A stretch of DNA of 64,000 bases from Nageia nagi (GCA_050084985.1 JBITNC010000001.1:71734001-71798000), one strand, 5' to 3'. Shown: positions 25,569-38,293, counted from the stretch's first letter. The notes: generated by a model not told the origin, from the letters alone. Made by a program: numbers and translations.

Positions 25569-27979
25569 TCTTTTATGCCGCTAGCAGCATGCTCTTAGGT
25601 CATTGGCAATGTTCATTTCTTATGGTTTATTACTTTGATTGATGAATGATTCTCGTTGTTTTAGTTGAATGTAGATATAAAAAAGGTAAATTATTTATCA
25701 TATTCATTTGATGTCATATTTCTTATATATGATTCTATATTACATTATAGATAAATAGTACATCAACTTATTATTCAGGCATTATTTTTAAGTCTACAAT
25801 AGTGGATACTCATAAGATATTCTAAGACATGAATGGGAGTTTGTTAAATTATGGTTACCTTTTGCATGTTCACCTTATGAAATTCCCAAAGTATGGTTGA
25901 AATATGCCTCAAGATGGAAAAATCAAAATCTCTCTTAATAATTAGTTTGGAGTCCAATTGTAACTGAATTTGTGTTAGGATATGTATTGCAATGATTATT
26001 GTACATAAGGATAGTATTTGATTACATTGAATACTTTATAATACAATATTAAATTGAAATAACTACCCCAAAATTATATCAATTATAGAGGATGCAAATC
26101 CAACGTTGAGTCAGAAGAATCTAATGATCGAGAAGGATTCACAAAAAAATAATACTTTTTGAATGAAATGGATTTAAACTCAAATACTTTTGCATTTTAT
26201 TTGATTTAAGCTCAAATAAAATGCAAAAGTGGGTATCTAGATATATTCACTTATGCTATCAAAGGAGGTATATAACTCAATGAAAAATTAGAATTCCTTC
26301 TTCCTAATTCATTTGCTCAAATTGCACACTTCTGATTTATGCTTCTAATATTTGCTCCAAGACTGTTTGAAGGGTTTGAAAGTTAGGGTTTGAAATATAT
26401 TTAAGGGTTACATGCTTTTTAAGGATCTCTTATGACTACAAGATCAAGATATTCATGTTACAATCCTTGTTGTAATATTCTTGTAGTAAATCTCACTTTA
26501 CATTTCAAATATACTTATATATTCAAGGTTTTTGCAAGTTTAAAGATACTTGTACAATGGAAAATGTTGTGATGATCCACATTTATATCCTATAATTAAT
26601 TTTTGTGTTTTTAGTATTTTTTTAAGGCTAAATTCATCTTAAGTTGCATTTCCATAATAGAATCTTCAATTTGAATCCATACAAGCATTAGTACATGGTT
26701 TAAACTTACTCTTGTGGGTATCCTTGGATCTCATATATACAAGGATCTTTAAAGATATTTCAATTTCATAAGTTTTGAGCTTTTATAGGGTTTGAAGCAC
26801 TAAATTTCATACTTTTCCATCAATACATGTAAAGATCCAACTAAATTATTTAAATACACCACACAAATTGGTCAAACATCATTTAGGCATAAGAATTTGC
26901 ACAATAGGAATTATATATTTCATTATCTTCATTGATTTGGGGACTAGGGGGATCACATTACAATTTGGAGTGAGGGAACTCACTCCAAGCTCATCTATGT
27001 GCCTTAAGGGGCCTATATTGGAGGTCCCCCTACCCACATTATATGCATTTAGGTCTCTTCATAATTCTTGCCAGTTTTTTAAGCATTCTTTAAATTTTTA
27101 GTCATATCTTTACTACCATTCTTATCTAATTCTAATTAAGTAAAGCATATTTATGTATACTTGAAGTTTATATATGAAACTAACTTTTTTAAGCATTTTA
27201 GTCCATAATAAGCTTAAATTTTGGGCTACATTAAATGTTGAACCTAACATGAAGACCAACTTCAAAATGAAACATGTATTATAGTGTATTTTTTATATTC
27301 TCTATTTTATGCATTTTTACATTTTTTTATGATTACTTTAGTGTCTTACTAGCTTGATATACTTCAAATTGTCCATAGATTATTTCTTGAAAGTTTGTAA
27401 AATTTTAGGATGTGGACGATGTAGGAATTTTTGTAAGGCATCCATGTTGTGCATTTCCTAGGATAGAAAAGAAAAATAAAGTGCAATGTATTTTTGTAAT
27501 TAGTAATTAATCATTTTAAGTGTATATTATAGTGTTTTAAGCTCATTTACTAGGAAAAACTTAGGCATGTTGTTAATATTAAAATTGTTGTCAAAACGTT
27601 GTAGGTTTTTGCACTATATTTAGTGTGTTATTTATCACTATATTCATATTATATTTATGATTTGTTATTTATATATTATATTAATTATTCCCCTTTAATA
27701 GTAAATTAATGAAATTAATACAATCATAAGTTAATTAAAATATACATGCATAAAAATTAAAAAATTCATACATAACTATGTGTGTGTATCATGAAAAAGG
27801 TTTATACATCAAGAGTGGCTTCCCCTTATGCCACTACCATTGCCACTCTCTACCCTATGGATCTTTTGAGCCCCATTATCAATAAACATGCCTAATGAAC
27901 CTGAGATACCACTAGCAATGATATCATGGGTTTCCAAGAGTACCTTGGCCTTCCCATACTTATCCTTAAATTGAGTTAT
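25569..27979. other. AT-rich intergenic sequence, no gene seen
   Basis: No domain was recognised on either strand. A small perfect inverted repeat, GGAGTGAG...CTCACTCC, lies at 26967-26986 inside a short plus-strand open frame (26868-27101) that does not look like a protein. Confidence 0.5.
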
Positions 27980-29690
27980 GTCCTAGTGCAGTTGCTAATT
28001 AATCTCTATCTACTTGGATATGAATGCCCAAGACTCATTAGGTGGCATAGCCAACTTATCTTGCATCCTCTTATTGTCCTTCTCTAGGAAAATAATGTAT
28101 GCATCCCTCTCTTCTATAATGGATTGTATCTCACTCATCTTGCTCCTCAAAGTGGCTAACTCGACCTCCATGGGCCTCAACCTATCAACTTCATCCTTAA
28201 ATTGTTGAAGGCTTGCTATCTCCTCCTCAAGGTCGGCTATCCTAACCATTGTGTCCTCCATAAAAGTAATAAAATTAACATTCACTTGTAATATTTTAAT
28301 AAAAATATATTATAAAATTGAAATTAATTAGAACTTAAAATATACTTGAGGGCACTAATAGAATGAATTCTTCCAATAGTTCTATCCCTGGTATGTGGGT
28401 CTATGAAGTAGGAGGCCCTGTTTAAGGCATCTCAGGAGGTGGTTCTTTGACATGCCATCTCCACATCCTCATCATCCTTGTCATATTACTCCTTAATCAA
28501 AACCTCCATACTATTCTGATCATCTGATATTGATATCCCAACTACGGTAGGTTTGATGCCTACCCACCATGCCTCATATCCTAGAACTATGTTAGGGGTA
28601 AATGAAATAGTTTCCATCTCATCAACCTCAATAGCCTCCTCCCATGTACTCTTACATACAACATAACTAGGTCATCCTTTGGTGCATATACCTCATGTCT
28701 CTACCTAAAATAATATTTTACTCCTGCAAGAATGTCTTGCATCAACCCAAACTATCATAATACATGACCTGGATAGTAGGACTTTACCCACTTATGTCAT
28801 ATATATAAGAAATAATATTGCCTCAACCATGCAGTCTGGTGGGTATTCTCATCCTAAGCATAGTAGTGGTAGCCTACCCACATTATGTCCTTAGCTTGTA
28901 TATTATCAATCTCCCTTTGCCTTTCCTTGATGTCATAAGGTAACTAAAAGTAGTGCAAAATATACACCCAATAATACATAGTGGGATCTGTAGCATCACC
29001 CCTCTACCTAGGAAGACTAACAAGATAGGACATGGAAATATGTTCATATGTCTAAACTTGTAGTAAATATGCATGTGTCACTATCACATTATACTTACCC
29101 ATCGTAACTATGTGGTGTAAATCACGATAGAGTTGGACCAAAATACATGGCCCCAATGCATAGGTTATGCTCCTCGCACAGATTTATTAAATAATCCAAA
29201 TCAACCCAAGTGCTAATACCAAATTATTTTTGTTTGGGCATAAGAATGTAATAATAATGGATGCAACCAACAACTAAAGGCTCCTCACCCTCGGATCATA
29301 CTAGCATGCCATGTGGATATAGGCTACATGAAGATCCCAATCATGATCCTCATTTCTTGTTAACCAAAAAGATAATATCTCCCTCTCCTGTTTCTTGCCA
29401 ATCGAGGCATATGAAAACTAAGCCTTCCTTATATGGGTACATGTCATGTACTATAACCATCCAACAAGGTCACAGTCATCTTACTAGTAGAGAGATGAAA
29501 AGTATTGGCATCATACTCCCATCTCTCTACTAATGCTATGATAAGTAGGAAGTTGATCTAAATATGGCCAGTAATGGCAAATTCATAGAGTCTGACCATC
29601 TCTAGGAGCTTGTTATCTTGATTGGATCAAATCTAACCTCAGGATATTCAGCTTCATAAGACCCCCATGTACTAGGTGCTTACGATCCTG
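27980..29690 (-). pseudogene. Plant mobile domain (MAIN/aminotransferase-like) pseudogene
   Basis: Minus-strand frames near 29600-29400 read ALVERWEYDANTFHLSTSKM then TVTLLDGY, very close to the plant mobile domain signature 'AL-ERW---THTFHL---EMTVTL-DV'. Further down, broken frames carry more tryptophan- and tyrosine-rich sequence (for example MWVGYHYY). The 28285-28010 frame ends in a clear coiled coil (ADLEEEIASLQQFKDEVDRL, EIQSIIEERDAY). Stops and frameshifts are many. Plant mobile domain genes occur both as host genes (MAIN family) and as transposon passengers. Its antisense position before a plus-strand LTR favours the passenger origin. Confidence 0.6.
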
Positions 29691-31630
29691 CAATAAAAAT
29701 AAAAAATAATCAAAACTCATACAATATACACAAATTAAAGTGAACATTTAATAAAAAATTTACGTATATTTTAATACAAAATGGTTGCAAAATAAAATTT
29801 CTCCTTCTCTAAGGCAAGTAGATCAAACATTCAAAATGTTTTTTCCTTTACACTCGAAGTATAATAGACATACGAACACACGAATATTCTACTCAAATTT
29901 CATGGGATAGGGTTTACAAATTCTAAATTGGAATAAAAATCAAGCTCAAATCTAAAATAATGCAATCCCAACCTAAAATGTAATAGTTTCTTCCTCAACA
30001 TTATCTTTTTCACATGAAATTGACTCCAAAGGTAGAGCTAGGGGAAAAAAATTTCAAATTCACCCCCCTACTGATTCCTAACACCATATACATAGTAAAC
30101 ATAGGCATGGAGAATCGAATCTACAATAATAATAAAATTATAAACTTTAAAAGGGTAGGATTCAACATGGAAATGACTAGTATTTTATTAAAATAAATTT
30201 CTTATAAAATTGGGCTAGATAATTAAATTAAAACTTTTAAAATAAAAACTACAACCCCCCTATTTTGTTTGTTTTTATAGGACCTCAACTAAGCCCTAAG
30301 GTATTTGATGAGAAAATACAGGTAAAAACAAAGACAAAAATCCAAGGTGAAGAAAGCAAAGTGAACTAACTATATGATGGGCTAGAAGGCTACAAATATA
30401 CTTCACCAAATGGTGGTGACATGTCGCCAAAGGTAGCTCAACTGCTCTCCAATCTACCATGTGACTAGAAATAAGATAAAATTATAGTTAAATAATAGTT
30501 GGAGGGCCTGACTTCACCAACAAGAAGAAAATGGTCAAAAGTGCCTAGTTAAAAAGCAAGTAGATAAGAAAGGTCAGAGCATTTCAAGTAGGAAGAGGTG
30601 GTAAAAAGTGAAAATGACAAAAAGTTGAATCCCTCTTTTTATGAAATTTGGTCCCAAAACCTTAGTTATGTGTTCATTTTTTATTTTCATGAAATGGTGC
30701 ATGTAAAAATTCAATTTCAACATTTTTCTGCATACTAAATTATGTTATCTTCATTATATTTCTTTTGAAAAATCAACTTCATGAATTTTAGAGCTTCCAC
30801 GCTCTAATTTTACATGTTATTTTAAGTTAAAAAGGCATAGTGAATATTTCCATGAATTTTTATTTGAAAATGCCATTATTTCACAAATATATCTCCTAAT
30901 GATTATTATGATCAAAGTTGTAGAAGACTTGTTCTGATAATTCTTCAAAATCAAAGTAACTGCGATGTGCAAAGATTGTCTTCAAGGCATTGGGGCCATA
31001 AAATATTTATGAAATTCATTGTAAATTCCCTCATAAATGATAAATTAAGGGCATTATCTCTTTAAATATTTGGTATATAATGAGAACATTGCATATATTT
31101 CTGTAATGACTATTTTCAAAAGAATGCATGCTTTACTAATAAAATCTGAAAGTTCAAAGACATGGTAACCCTATGAGAACAATTTTTAAAATTACAATTC
31201 AATGTGATTTCAATATCTCTTCCAAGCTTGAGGCATATCTTCGTTTCATCAACTTGATGTTCATAGACTATGAGTTGCAACAACAGTAGTCTAATAATGA
31301 ATGTTTTATTAATTTCATCCTTGGTTCTTACTTTGAATATTATTTTAATGGATGTTATTTATGCAAGTATTATTTCTTTTATTTGCATATATAAGCTAGG
31401 AGAGTAGGACCTCCATAGTATCTACTGACTTCCTTTGCACACAAGATATCATTTTGGCTTGTTTACCACATAAAAGCTAGAGCAAGGGGCAATCCAAGAC
31501 CAAAAGGGGCAAATGATATATCATACTCAACACAAAATCATGAAAGGGAATTTTACTTTGGCTTTGAAACTTTTTCACTTATATTAACTTCTTTTGATTA
31601 TGCAATTTCAATGCTTTACATTTCATATCC
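29691..31630. other. Untranslated internal region before an LTR, no gene seen
   Basis: No domain was recognised on either strand. It lies between the antisense pseudogene and the polypurine tract at 31631, so it is probably the 3' non-coding part of the same LTR element. Confidence 0.45.
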
Positions 31631-31644
31631 AAAGAGGGGAAAAA
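31631..31644 (+). other. Polypurine tract
   Basis: AAAGAGGGGAAAAA directly precedes the LTR start TGTAGACGCC. This is a textbook PPT and shows the element is on the plus strand. Confidence 0.75.
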
Positions 31645-32285
31645 TGTAGACGCCTAACAATGATTTATTATTTATTTAATAAATCATATCTTAGACTTCT
31701 TTAAATAATAAAAAGCAATATTACATATGTCAAGATAAATTTGATATTACCATGAAGTATCTTCAATACAACCAAGATTATATTATTTTTATGAGTCATC
31801 TTTCTCTCCTTTCCATATCTTTTTAGGTTATAAAAGGAGGAGTTGAAGTTTGACATCCCCATCGAATCTCTCTAATAGGTGATTTTTCCATACATAATAC
31901 TTATGGTGTCTCTAGATGCCACCTATTTTTCAGGATTTGTTATAATCTAAGCTCTATTATATGTTATTATTTTATGCACAATCTGATTCTATAGGATTTA
32001 GGATGTCAACATTGTATAACTTGCATGTTTCTTATGGTATACTCCTTTATGATCCAAGCTATAGATAAAAGATGTGATGAATGCTAGTTTGCATGGTTCA
32101 TTATCATCATCAAGTTCATCTCTGATCCTATCCAATCCTTTGTATTCTCTTTCCAAACCTTGAGGATTGCCTTATCATAATCAGGTGCACACTTTTTATT
32201 TATTTATCAATATATTTAAATAAGTGTCATCTCTATAGACTTAATTTATGTTTCTATTTTGTATTTACATAATATAGGGACTACA
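31645..32285 (+). repeat. 3' LTR with TGTAG...CTACA ends
   Basis: The 641-bp block starts TGTAGACGCC after a polypurine tract and ends GGGACTACA, giving perfect 5-bp inverted ends. A TATA box, TATAAAAG, is at 31830. It abuts family A LTR sequence at 32286, so this element inserted into, or beside, an older family A copy. The matching 5' LTR is not recognisable in the window. Confidence 0.7.
31830..31837 (+). promoter_or_regulatory. TATA box of the 31645-32285 LTR
   Basis: TATAAAAG followed by a purine-rich stretch, about 185 bases into the LTR. Confidence 0.5.
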
Positions 32286-32623
32286 CCAAGATACCCATGT
32301 CTCCCTTGGAGTCTCTTAACATGATGGAAAGTATACCTAGGCACATGCAAGACTCCTATAACCCAATGTTTACATTCTAAGCCCTTGTATGTGATTACAC
32401 CCATCTCAAGGAACCTCATTTTGGATGTGGGATATGAGAGCATATAAATAACCCTTGGATACTATTGGATGAGATTACATCAATCCCAACACTATATTAA
32501 TGATGAAGCTACCTCTCACTATAAAAGAATGATTCTTGAAAGTTAATGGTTTTCGATTATTATTATGGTTTATTATTCTTGGCTTGGATATTGCTCTTCC
32601 TTGATTCCATTCTTTGGAGTGAG

Positions 32624-33763
32624 ATTGAAGATTCATCTATTGAAAAGAAATATATTTTCAAGTGTAGTAGCAAAATAAATGAACCAAAAAATTAAATACA
32701 CTATAAAATATTTTACCCAAAGCTCTCTTTTATTATGTGGAGTTGTGTAAATTTCTCCTTGATCTGTCTCACTGTTACGACACTTAGTATTTTCTCCTAC
32801 TATCTCTTCACTCCTTTTCCTTCTATAGACTAGCAAAAGTTTTACTAAAAAATAAATAAAACTGACTAGTCTTCCTTTTATAATTTTAAAGAAGCTAGCC
32901 AACAAAACAATATGTAGTTACAACAATTAACTAGCATTACACCACATAGAGTTAATTTTGGTTATGGCCATAAACCAATCTCATCTCCACCTAGTATCCT
33001 CCAAAATAGCCATAACCACTAACAAACACTATTTCCTAATACCTAATATTCCCATCTACCTACAATCAAATTTGGGCTCAATTGGTTGAGCCAATCTTTC
33101 ATAATTGGCTTTTGAACATAAATAAACATGCTCTTTAGAAATACAAACTTGCAAAATTCTCAGCCCAATAATTGGCCAAAACACCAATAAAAAAATAACA
33201 AATACCTTATAAAACATTCAAGTCTTTCATAATCCAAATAATAGGATGGATCTAGTCTTATTGCGCCACTTGACGGCTTGTAAATCTTCAAAGAAACAGC
33301 CTAAACACACAATCTAGCCTCCCAAATGCCCCCTCATGTTAATGGGCCTCCAAAATTCCCCTCGCAATCTAGCCTCAAAAATGCCCCCCATGCTAACGGG
33401 CCTCCAAACGCCCCCTCGTAATTTGGCCTCCAAATGCCTCCCATTTCATTAAAAACATTACAAATTTCAAAATGCTATAACTTTTGATCACGAAGTCAGT
33501 TTTACAAACTATAAAAAGTTACAAAAAGAGGAAGGTGATCTCTATAACATAATGTAATAAATCAACAAAAAATGAAATTGAAAATTTACTTTTTTTCCTT
33601 TTGTATTTTTTAATATAAAAAATACCCAAACTTTGAAAATATATTTCTCACACATACGAGATCGAATTTTTGATCCATTGAAACTGACGATATTATAATG
33701 AAGAACTCTTCGATGTGAAATCTTTATTTTTTTGAAATAATATGATCCAATTTTGGATCACAG
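32624..33763. mobile_element. Unclassified 1.1-kb insertion in a family A LTR
   Basis: It splits family A homology and replaces roughly 25 bases of it. A target duplication could not be found. It contains a minus-strand open frame of 90 codons (32905-32633) with no recognised domain and a GC-rich tandem repeat at 33312-33446. The interior could be bounded as TG...CA (TGAAGATTC to TTGGATCA), which would suggest LTR material, but this is weak. Confidence 0.5.
33312..33446 (+). repeat. 54-bp tandem repeat, about 2.5 copies
   Basis: Units start at 33312 (ATCTAGCCTCCCAAATGCCC), 33366 (ATCTAGCCTCAAAAATG) and 33421 (ATTTGGCCTCCAAATGCC). The period is 54-55 bases. It is far richer in GC than its surroundings. 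Confidence 0.75.
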
Positions 33764-34844
33764 AACAAGACTTACATGGGCACACACTTGAGGAATAGCA
33801 CACCTCAGGTTGTTACCTAGCTATTCAAGGGGTGTTGGCATTATCCTTGGCTTAGTAGAATATTCCTAATGGATCTTTGAGAATCCACCATAGTTGTTGA
33901 AGGAGGAAGCCATGGTGCAAGCCTTGTCACATTGTGGATCTAAGCCCTAAATCATTAATATTCATTACATAAGCATTGTAATTGAGATCTATATATCCAC
34001 ATCAATTGCAATTACATTATTGAATCACTACATTATTGTTTTGCATGTTATTTTAATACATTTGGATTTCCATAACTAGATGTTAGATCTATGGTATAAT
34101 GTGGCTATTTTGTGAGTGTTTGGCATCACTACTCTAGACATTAGCATTATGGGTAAATTTGGGTATGTTTAAGTGATATTATAGCTCCCATATTTAGGCA
34201 TTGGATTTCTATCGAGTAATTAGTACCTCCTAGCTAGACATTGAGTATTTTATGATTAATTGATGTTATCTTTACATTAGAAGTGTGATATTGGCTTCTA
34301 TGGAGCATTTTTCCCTAGATATGTGGCTTAGAGTGTGACGTCCCTCTCTTAGGGATAGTTTGCTAGTTTTTAATTATTATTTTATTTCTAGAATTTGGGA
34401 ATTTGCATAAAATCCAAGTGAGCCTTAGTTTATCTCATCATAAAAATTAATATAATATGTACACATTATCATGAAAGCACCAAATATCCTATTCATAGAT
34501 GCAAATTATCATAAAAATATATAATGTCTCAATCATAGATGCATACATATGATCATAAATAACTATCAAGGTGATGGTTAGTTTAAATCCAACCAACAAA
34601 GGTGTTGAATGTAAATGAGGGTCACATTGTCATGGAAGCAATAAACTACCTCATTCATGGATTCACATCATTATGGAAGAAAATGATGCCTTATTCGTGT
34701 ATGTATCAAATGATAAAGCGATATATGCACAACCCAAAGGTTGTCATATTCTATAATATGGGATTTTATCAATATCTTCCTAGTAAAGACATACAATATG
34801 ATAAATGCCCAACCCATGGGGTTATCATATTACACAACATAGTG

Positions 34845-35100
34845 ATCATAAAGCAACAACAGTGATGATTACTTAATGTACACCCAATAAGGATATAATC
34901 ATAAATAATTCATGGTTATTTAATGCACGTCCATCCAACAAGGACATGATCATAAAGCAGTGATGGTTATTTAACATCCACCCAACAAGGACATGATCAT
35001 AAAGCATAAAGCAATATTGGTTATTTAAATTCCATCCAACAAGGGCATGATCATAAAGAAGGGATGGCTATTTAACATCCACCAACAAGGACATGATAAT
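34845..35100 (+). repeat. Degenerate tandem array, units of about 50-65 bp
   Basis: Four to five units share the core CAACAAGGACATGATCATAA and GATGGTTATTTAACATCC, at about 34845, 34898, 34947, 35000 and 35050. Unit length varies because of small indels, including a local AAAGCAT duplication. Weaker traces of related sequence reach back to about 34500. Confidence 0.75.
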
Positions 35101-35689
35101 ATATTTACAAATGAAGTAATGTGATATAATCATGATAAGAATATTATAGATCAAATAGTACTCGTATATTTATTATACATATGAAAATATCAAGATGGTA
35201 CAAAAAATAATACCTGACCTTACTACTGATGACCATGGTGAGGGTATAATGCTCAGCATGGATGCTAATGTTAGCATTGTCACCACTCTCATAGTGGACA
35301 CTAAGGTCGTTATGTTGGTTGAGATAGGAGTTTATTTGACACTGAGATACCTATGAATATACCCATATAAACTACAAATTGTGATAAAAAAAGGCTTCCC
35401 ATTTTCTCAAGGCATAAACTGTATGATTTATAAACTCAAACTGATATATTGAAGTGTATAACTCTCATAATCTTATTTTACAATATGTACTAAATCACAA
35501 GACATCTATGAAACCTTTGACATCACCATACTTATTGAATATAATAAATCTTAAAATAGACCAATGTGTATGTTGATATGCCTACATGAAAAATATATTG
35601 AAGGCCAATGCTATCTCTAGGATAACAAAATAAAAATGGAGCTAATCTATGATCTTGGACATCTAAACATGCTACTAAATGAATATGAC
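35101..35689. other. Intergenic sequence, no gene seen
   Basis: No domain was recognised. It lies just downstream (in minus-strand terms) of the Tat integrase and may be that element's 3' region. Confidence 0.45.
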
Positions 35690-35716
35690 TTAGAAAACAC
35701 AAGTGGCAAGATTCTC

Positions 35717-36693
35717 TTATGCATAAAATGGTTTCATGTGCCTAGCATTGGTAGAAAATTTATTTCCTTTTCCATCAAAAGTCACTAATTTGTATGCTCC
35801 CTTGGGATATTTCTTCTTAATTCTATATGGACCCATCCAATTTATCTCAAATTTACCTTTTTCCTTCTCCTCAGCCTCAATTTTGTTTAAGAACCAAATC
35901 ACCAACTTGAAACTCCCTTGTTCTTACCTTCTTTGCATATGCTTTCTGAGTTCTTTTCTAATATGTTCTAAGATGTTCCAAAGCATGGATCATTCTCTCA
36001 TCCAATCCTTTTAACTATCTTTATCTTTATTTCCTTTTTTCTTCCCAATCAATAATGCCTTCCAAATACACCCTTGATGATGGTATTTCCAACTCTAATG
36101 AAATTATTGTCTCATCCCCATAAACTAATGAAAATGGAGTACACCTCGTTGCTAATTTAATGCTTATTTTATAAGCCCATAATGCATATATCAATTGCAA
36201 ATACCAATATCTTTAATGTTTTTGATATTTTGCATAAAATATTTATGATAGTCTTATTAGTTGCTTCAACTTGTCCATTTTCTTGAGAATATTATGTTGA
36301 TGAGAACTTTTATTTTATCTTAAATACCTTACGAAATTCCTTGACATGCTTATTTTTTAAATTTTTTCCATTGTCCATGATTATGTGAGATAGAATAACA
36401 AATCTTGCAATGATATTATTAGTCAAAAAAATCACAATTTGAGGACCCTTGGATGATCTCAAAGGAACTATATCTGCCCACGTAAAATACTCAATAGCAA
36501 TCAAAATAAATTTATGTCCTTCACTAGATTTAAGATTAATAACCCCAACCAAATCTAAAGCCCAAATACAAAATGGCCAAGAAAAAACCATTATAGCCAA
36601 CTTATTTGAAGGAGTCAATCTTAAATTAGTATGCTTTTGATATTTTTCATATTTCTTAACATGAAGCATGCAATTTTTTCTATAGATGTCCAA
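35717..36693 (-). pseudogene. Integrase of the Tat-lineage element
   Basis: The 36693-36310 frame carries a core-like segment (FCIWALDLVGVI, ILIAIEYFTWADIVPLRS, then IMDNGKNL where the second aspartate is expected). The 35905-35717 frame carries the C-terminal region (KFEINWMGPYRI, GAYKLVTFDGK, NARHMKPFY). About 400 bases between them are broken. Confidence 0.85.
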
Positions 36694-36874
36694 TAATAAA
36701 TCAATCTTAGAAGCTTATGAAATACATTCTTATCATTAAAGTGTCCTCCATTATACTATCATGCACTTGTTCCATAGCTTTTCTAGTTTCTTCTTCAATC
36801 AAACATCTAAGAAATATTCCATCAAAATATCTTTTGTAAAGAATATCACCAATAATGATATACATTGTTGTTGT

Positions 36875-37393
36875 TCACTTGAGCCTTCGTTTGAGAAAAT
36901 TTTTGTGACATGAATCTGGAATCTTTCCATATTTTAAGAAGTTGTATATATCAGCATACCACTCATGCAATGGAAGGATAACACATATAATTGGTTCTTT
37001 CTCAAAGAAATTAATGAAGGTTCCCTCATCTACCAAGGAATGATTATTGAGACTATTTATTTTGATAATAGTTTCTTTATCCTCAATGGAAATAGGTGTT
37101 AAATAAGTGTCATTGGCCATGGCATTAGAAAATCTATTATTGTTTCTTGGAATATTCTCAAATTGAACCTTTGTAGAGCATCTTAAAACCTTATTTGTTA
37201 CCAAATCTTTGTATGGTTGTAATTTTTCATATTTTGTATTATAAGCCTCATTTATTTGATTGATAACAAGTTGTGAATCACCATAAACATGTAAATTCTT
37301 GATACTCAAATTGATAGAAGCCTTCAAACCCAAAACCAAAGCCTCATACTCAGCCATGTTGTTAGTGCAATCAAAATTTAGCTTATAAGCCAT
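36875..37393 (-). pseudogene. Archaeal-type RNase H (aRNH) of the Tat-lineage element
   Basis: A 172-codon minus-strand frame contains AYKLNFDCTNNMAEYEALVL and LHVYGDSQLVINQI. The glutamate of AEYEAL and the aspartate of GDSQLV match catalytic positions of this RNase H. The preceding beta strand with the first aspartate (TFYFNGSKC in a neighbouring frame, D changed to N) lies upstream near 37480. This second RNase H defines the Tat lineage. Confidence 0.85.
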
Positions 37394-37606
37394 TGGAATA
37401 ATACCACCTATAGAAGATACTAGTATGATACTTGCCTCAAATCCTTTTAGACACTTAGAACCATTAAAATAGAATGTCCATGTTTTCTCAACATCTCCCT
37501 CAAGCTATGCCATAAGTTCATCTTGAAATTGTTCTTTGCTTAAAGTAAAATTTTGACATGATGCCTAAACCACAATATCAGCAATAATTGGTTCTTTGAT
37601 TTCCTT

Positions 37607-38148
37607 TTAATGCATGTATATGAGGTCAAATTCTTGTAATTCCATTATCCGTTTGGCAAGTCTTCCTTGCAATTGAGGTTTACAAAGTAGATACCTCAAT
37701 GGATTAACTTGATCAAATACATAAGTGGTATTGGTAATCATATAATGCCTTAATTTTTGAGTGGTGTAGACAATAGCATAACACAACTTCTCAATTGAAG
37801 TATACCTTATTTTCGCATCATGCAATATTTTTGACAAATAATACACATATCTTTCTTTATTTTCATCATCAAATTGTACCAAAATAGTTCCTAAAGCATG
37901 ATTTGTAGCAATATAAATACCTTTCATGATCAATAGGTTGCAAAACAAGAGGATTGAGTAAGTACCTTTTGATATCATCAAATACTTTTTGACATTCTTC
38001 AATCCAAATAAACTTGTTATCTTTCTCAAGTGAGAGAAAGGAAATTTCCTATCTATCAACTGAAGCATAAACCTTTTGACTACTTGTAATTTCCCTTGTA
38101 AACTTCGAAGCTGGTTGATGTTCTCTAAGAGATCAAAGAATAATAATG
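37607..38148 (-). pseudogene. RT C-terminus and gypsy RNase H of the Tat-lineage element
   Basis: The segment begins with INQLRSLQGKLQVVKRF, the usual link after the reverse transcriptase palm, and continues into RNase H with ALGTILVQ, YVYYLSKILHDAKIRYTSIE and AIVYTTQKLRHYM, then the tether QGRLAKRIMELQEFDLIY. A frameshift occurs near 38000. No palm domain with YxDD lies upstream because of the CT tract. Confidence 0.8.
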
Positions 38149-38176
38149 CTTCTCTCTCTCTCTCTCTCTCTCTCTC

Positions 38177-38249
<73 letters not shown>

Positions 38250-38254
38250 TCTCT

Positions 38255-38293
<39 letters not shown>

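Larger units (their letters stand above)
32286..34440 (+). repeat. Family A LTR copy 3, with an insertion
   Basis: Sequence from 32286 to 32623 matches family A at about 3027-3356 and 4300-4577, and sequence from 33764 to 34440 continues the same LTR to its CTCATCA end. The 5' part of the LTR is missing because the TGTAG LTR element abuts it. The 1.1 kb between the halves is foreign. Confidence 0.65.
35690..38148 (-). mobile_element. Tat-lineage Ty3/gypsy pol fragment, minus strand
   Basis: RT C-terminal part, first RNase H, second archaeal-type RNase H and integrase follow in order from 38148 down to 35717. The additional archaeal-type RNase H is the hallmark of the Tat lineage (Ogre, Retand and relatives). 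Upstream gag, protease and most of the reverse transcriptase are missing: homology stops at a CT microsatellite. Confidence 0.85.

Noticed and set aside
26967-26986. Perfect 8-bp inverted repeat as a terminator or element end
   Set aside because: It is short, has no flanking duplication, and such palindromes are expected by chance in 64 kb.
28014-28208. Plus-strand open frame opposite the coiled coil
   Set aside because: It is the antisense shadow of the minus-strand coiled-coil frame, which has the clearer heptad pattern.
34845-35100. CRISPR-like array of repeats and spacers
   Set aside because: The units are contiguous and diverged with no unique spacers of constant size, and the DNA is plainly plant nuclear sequence.
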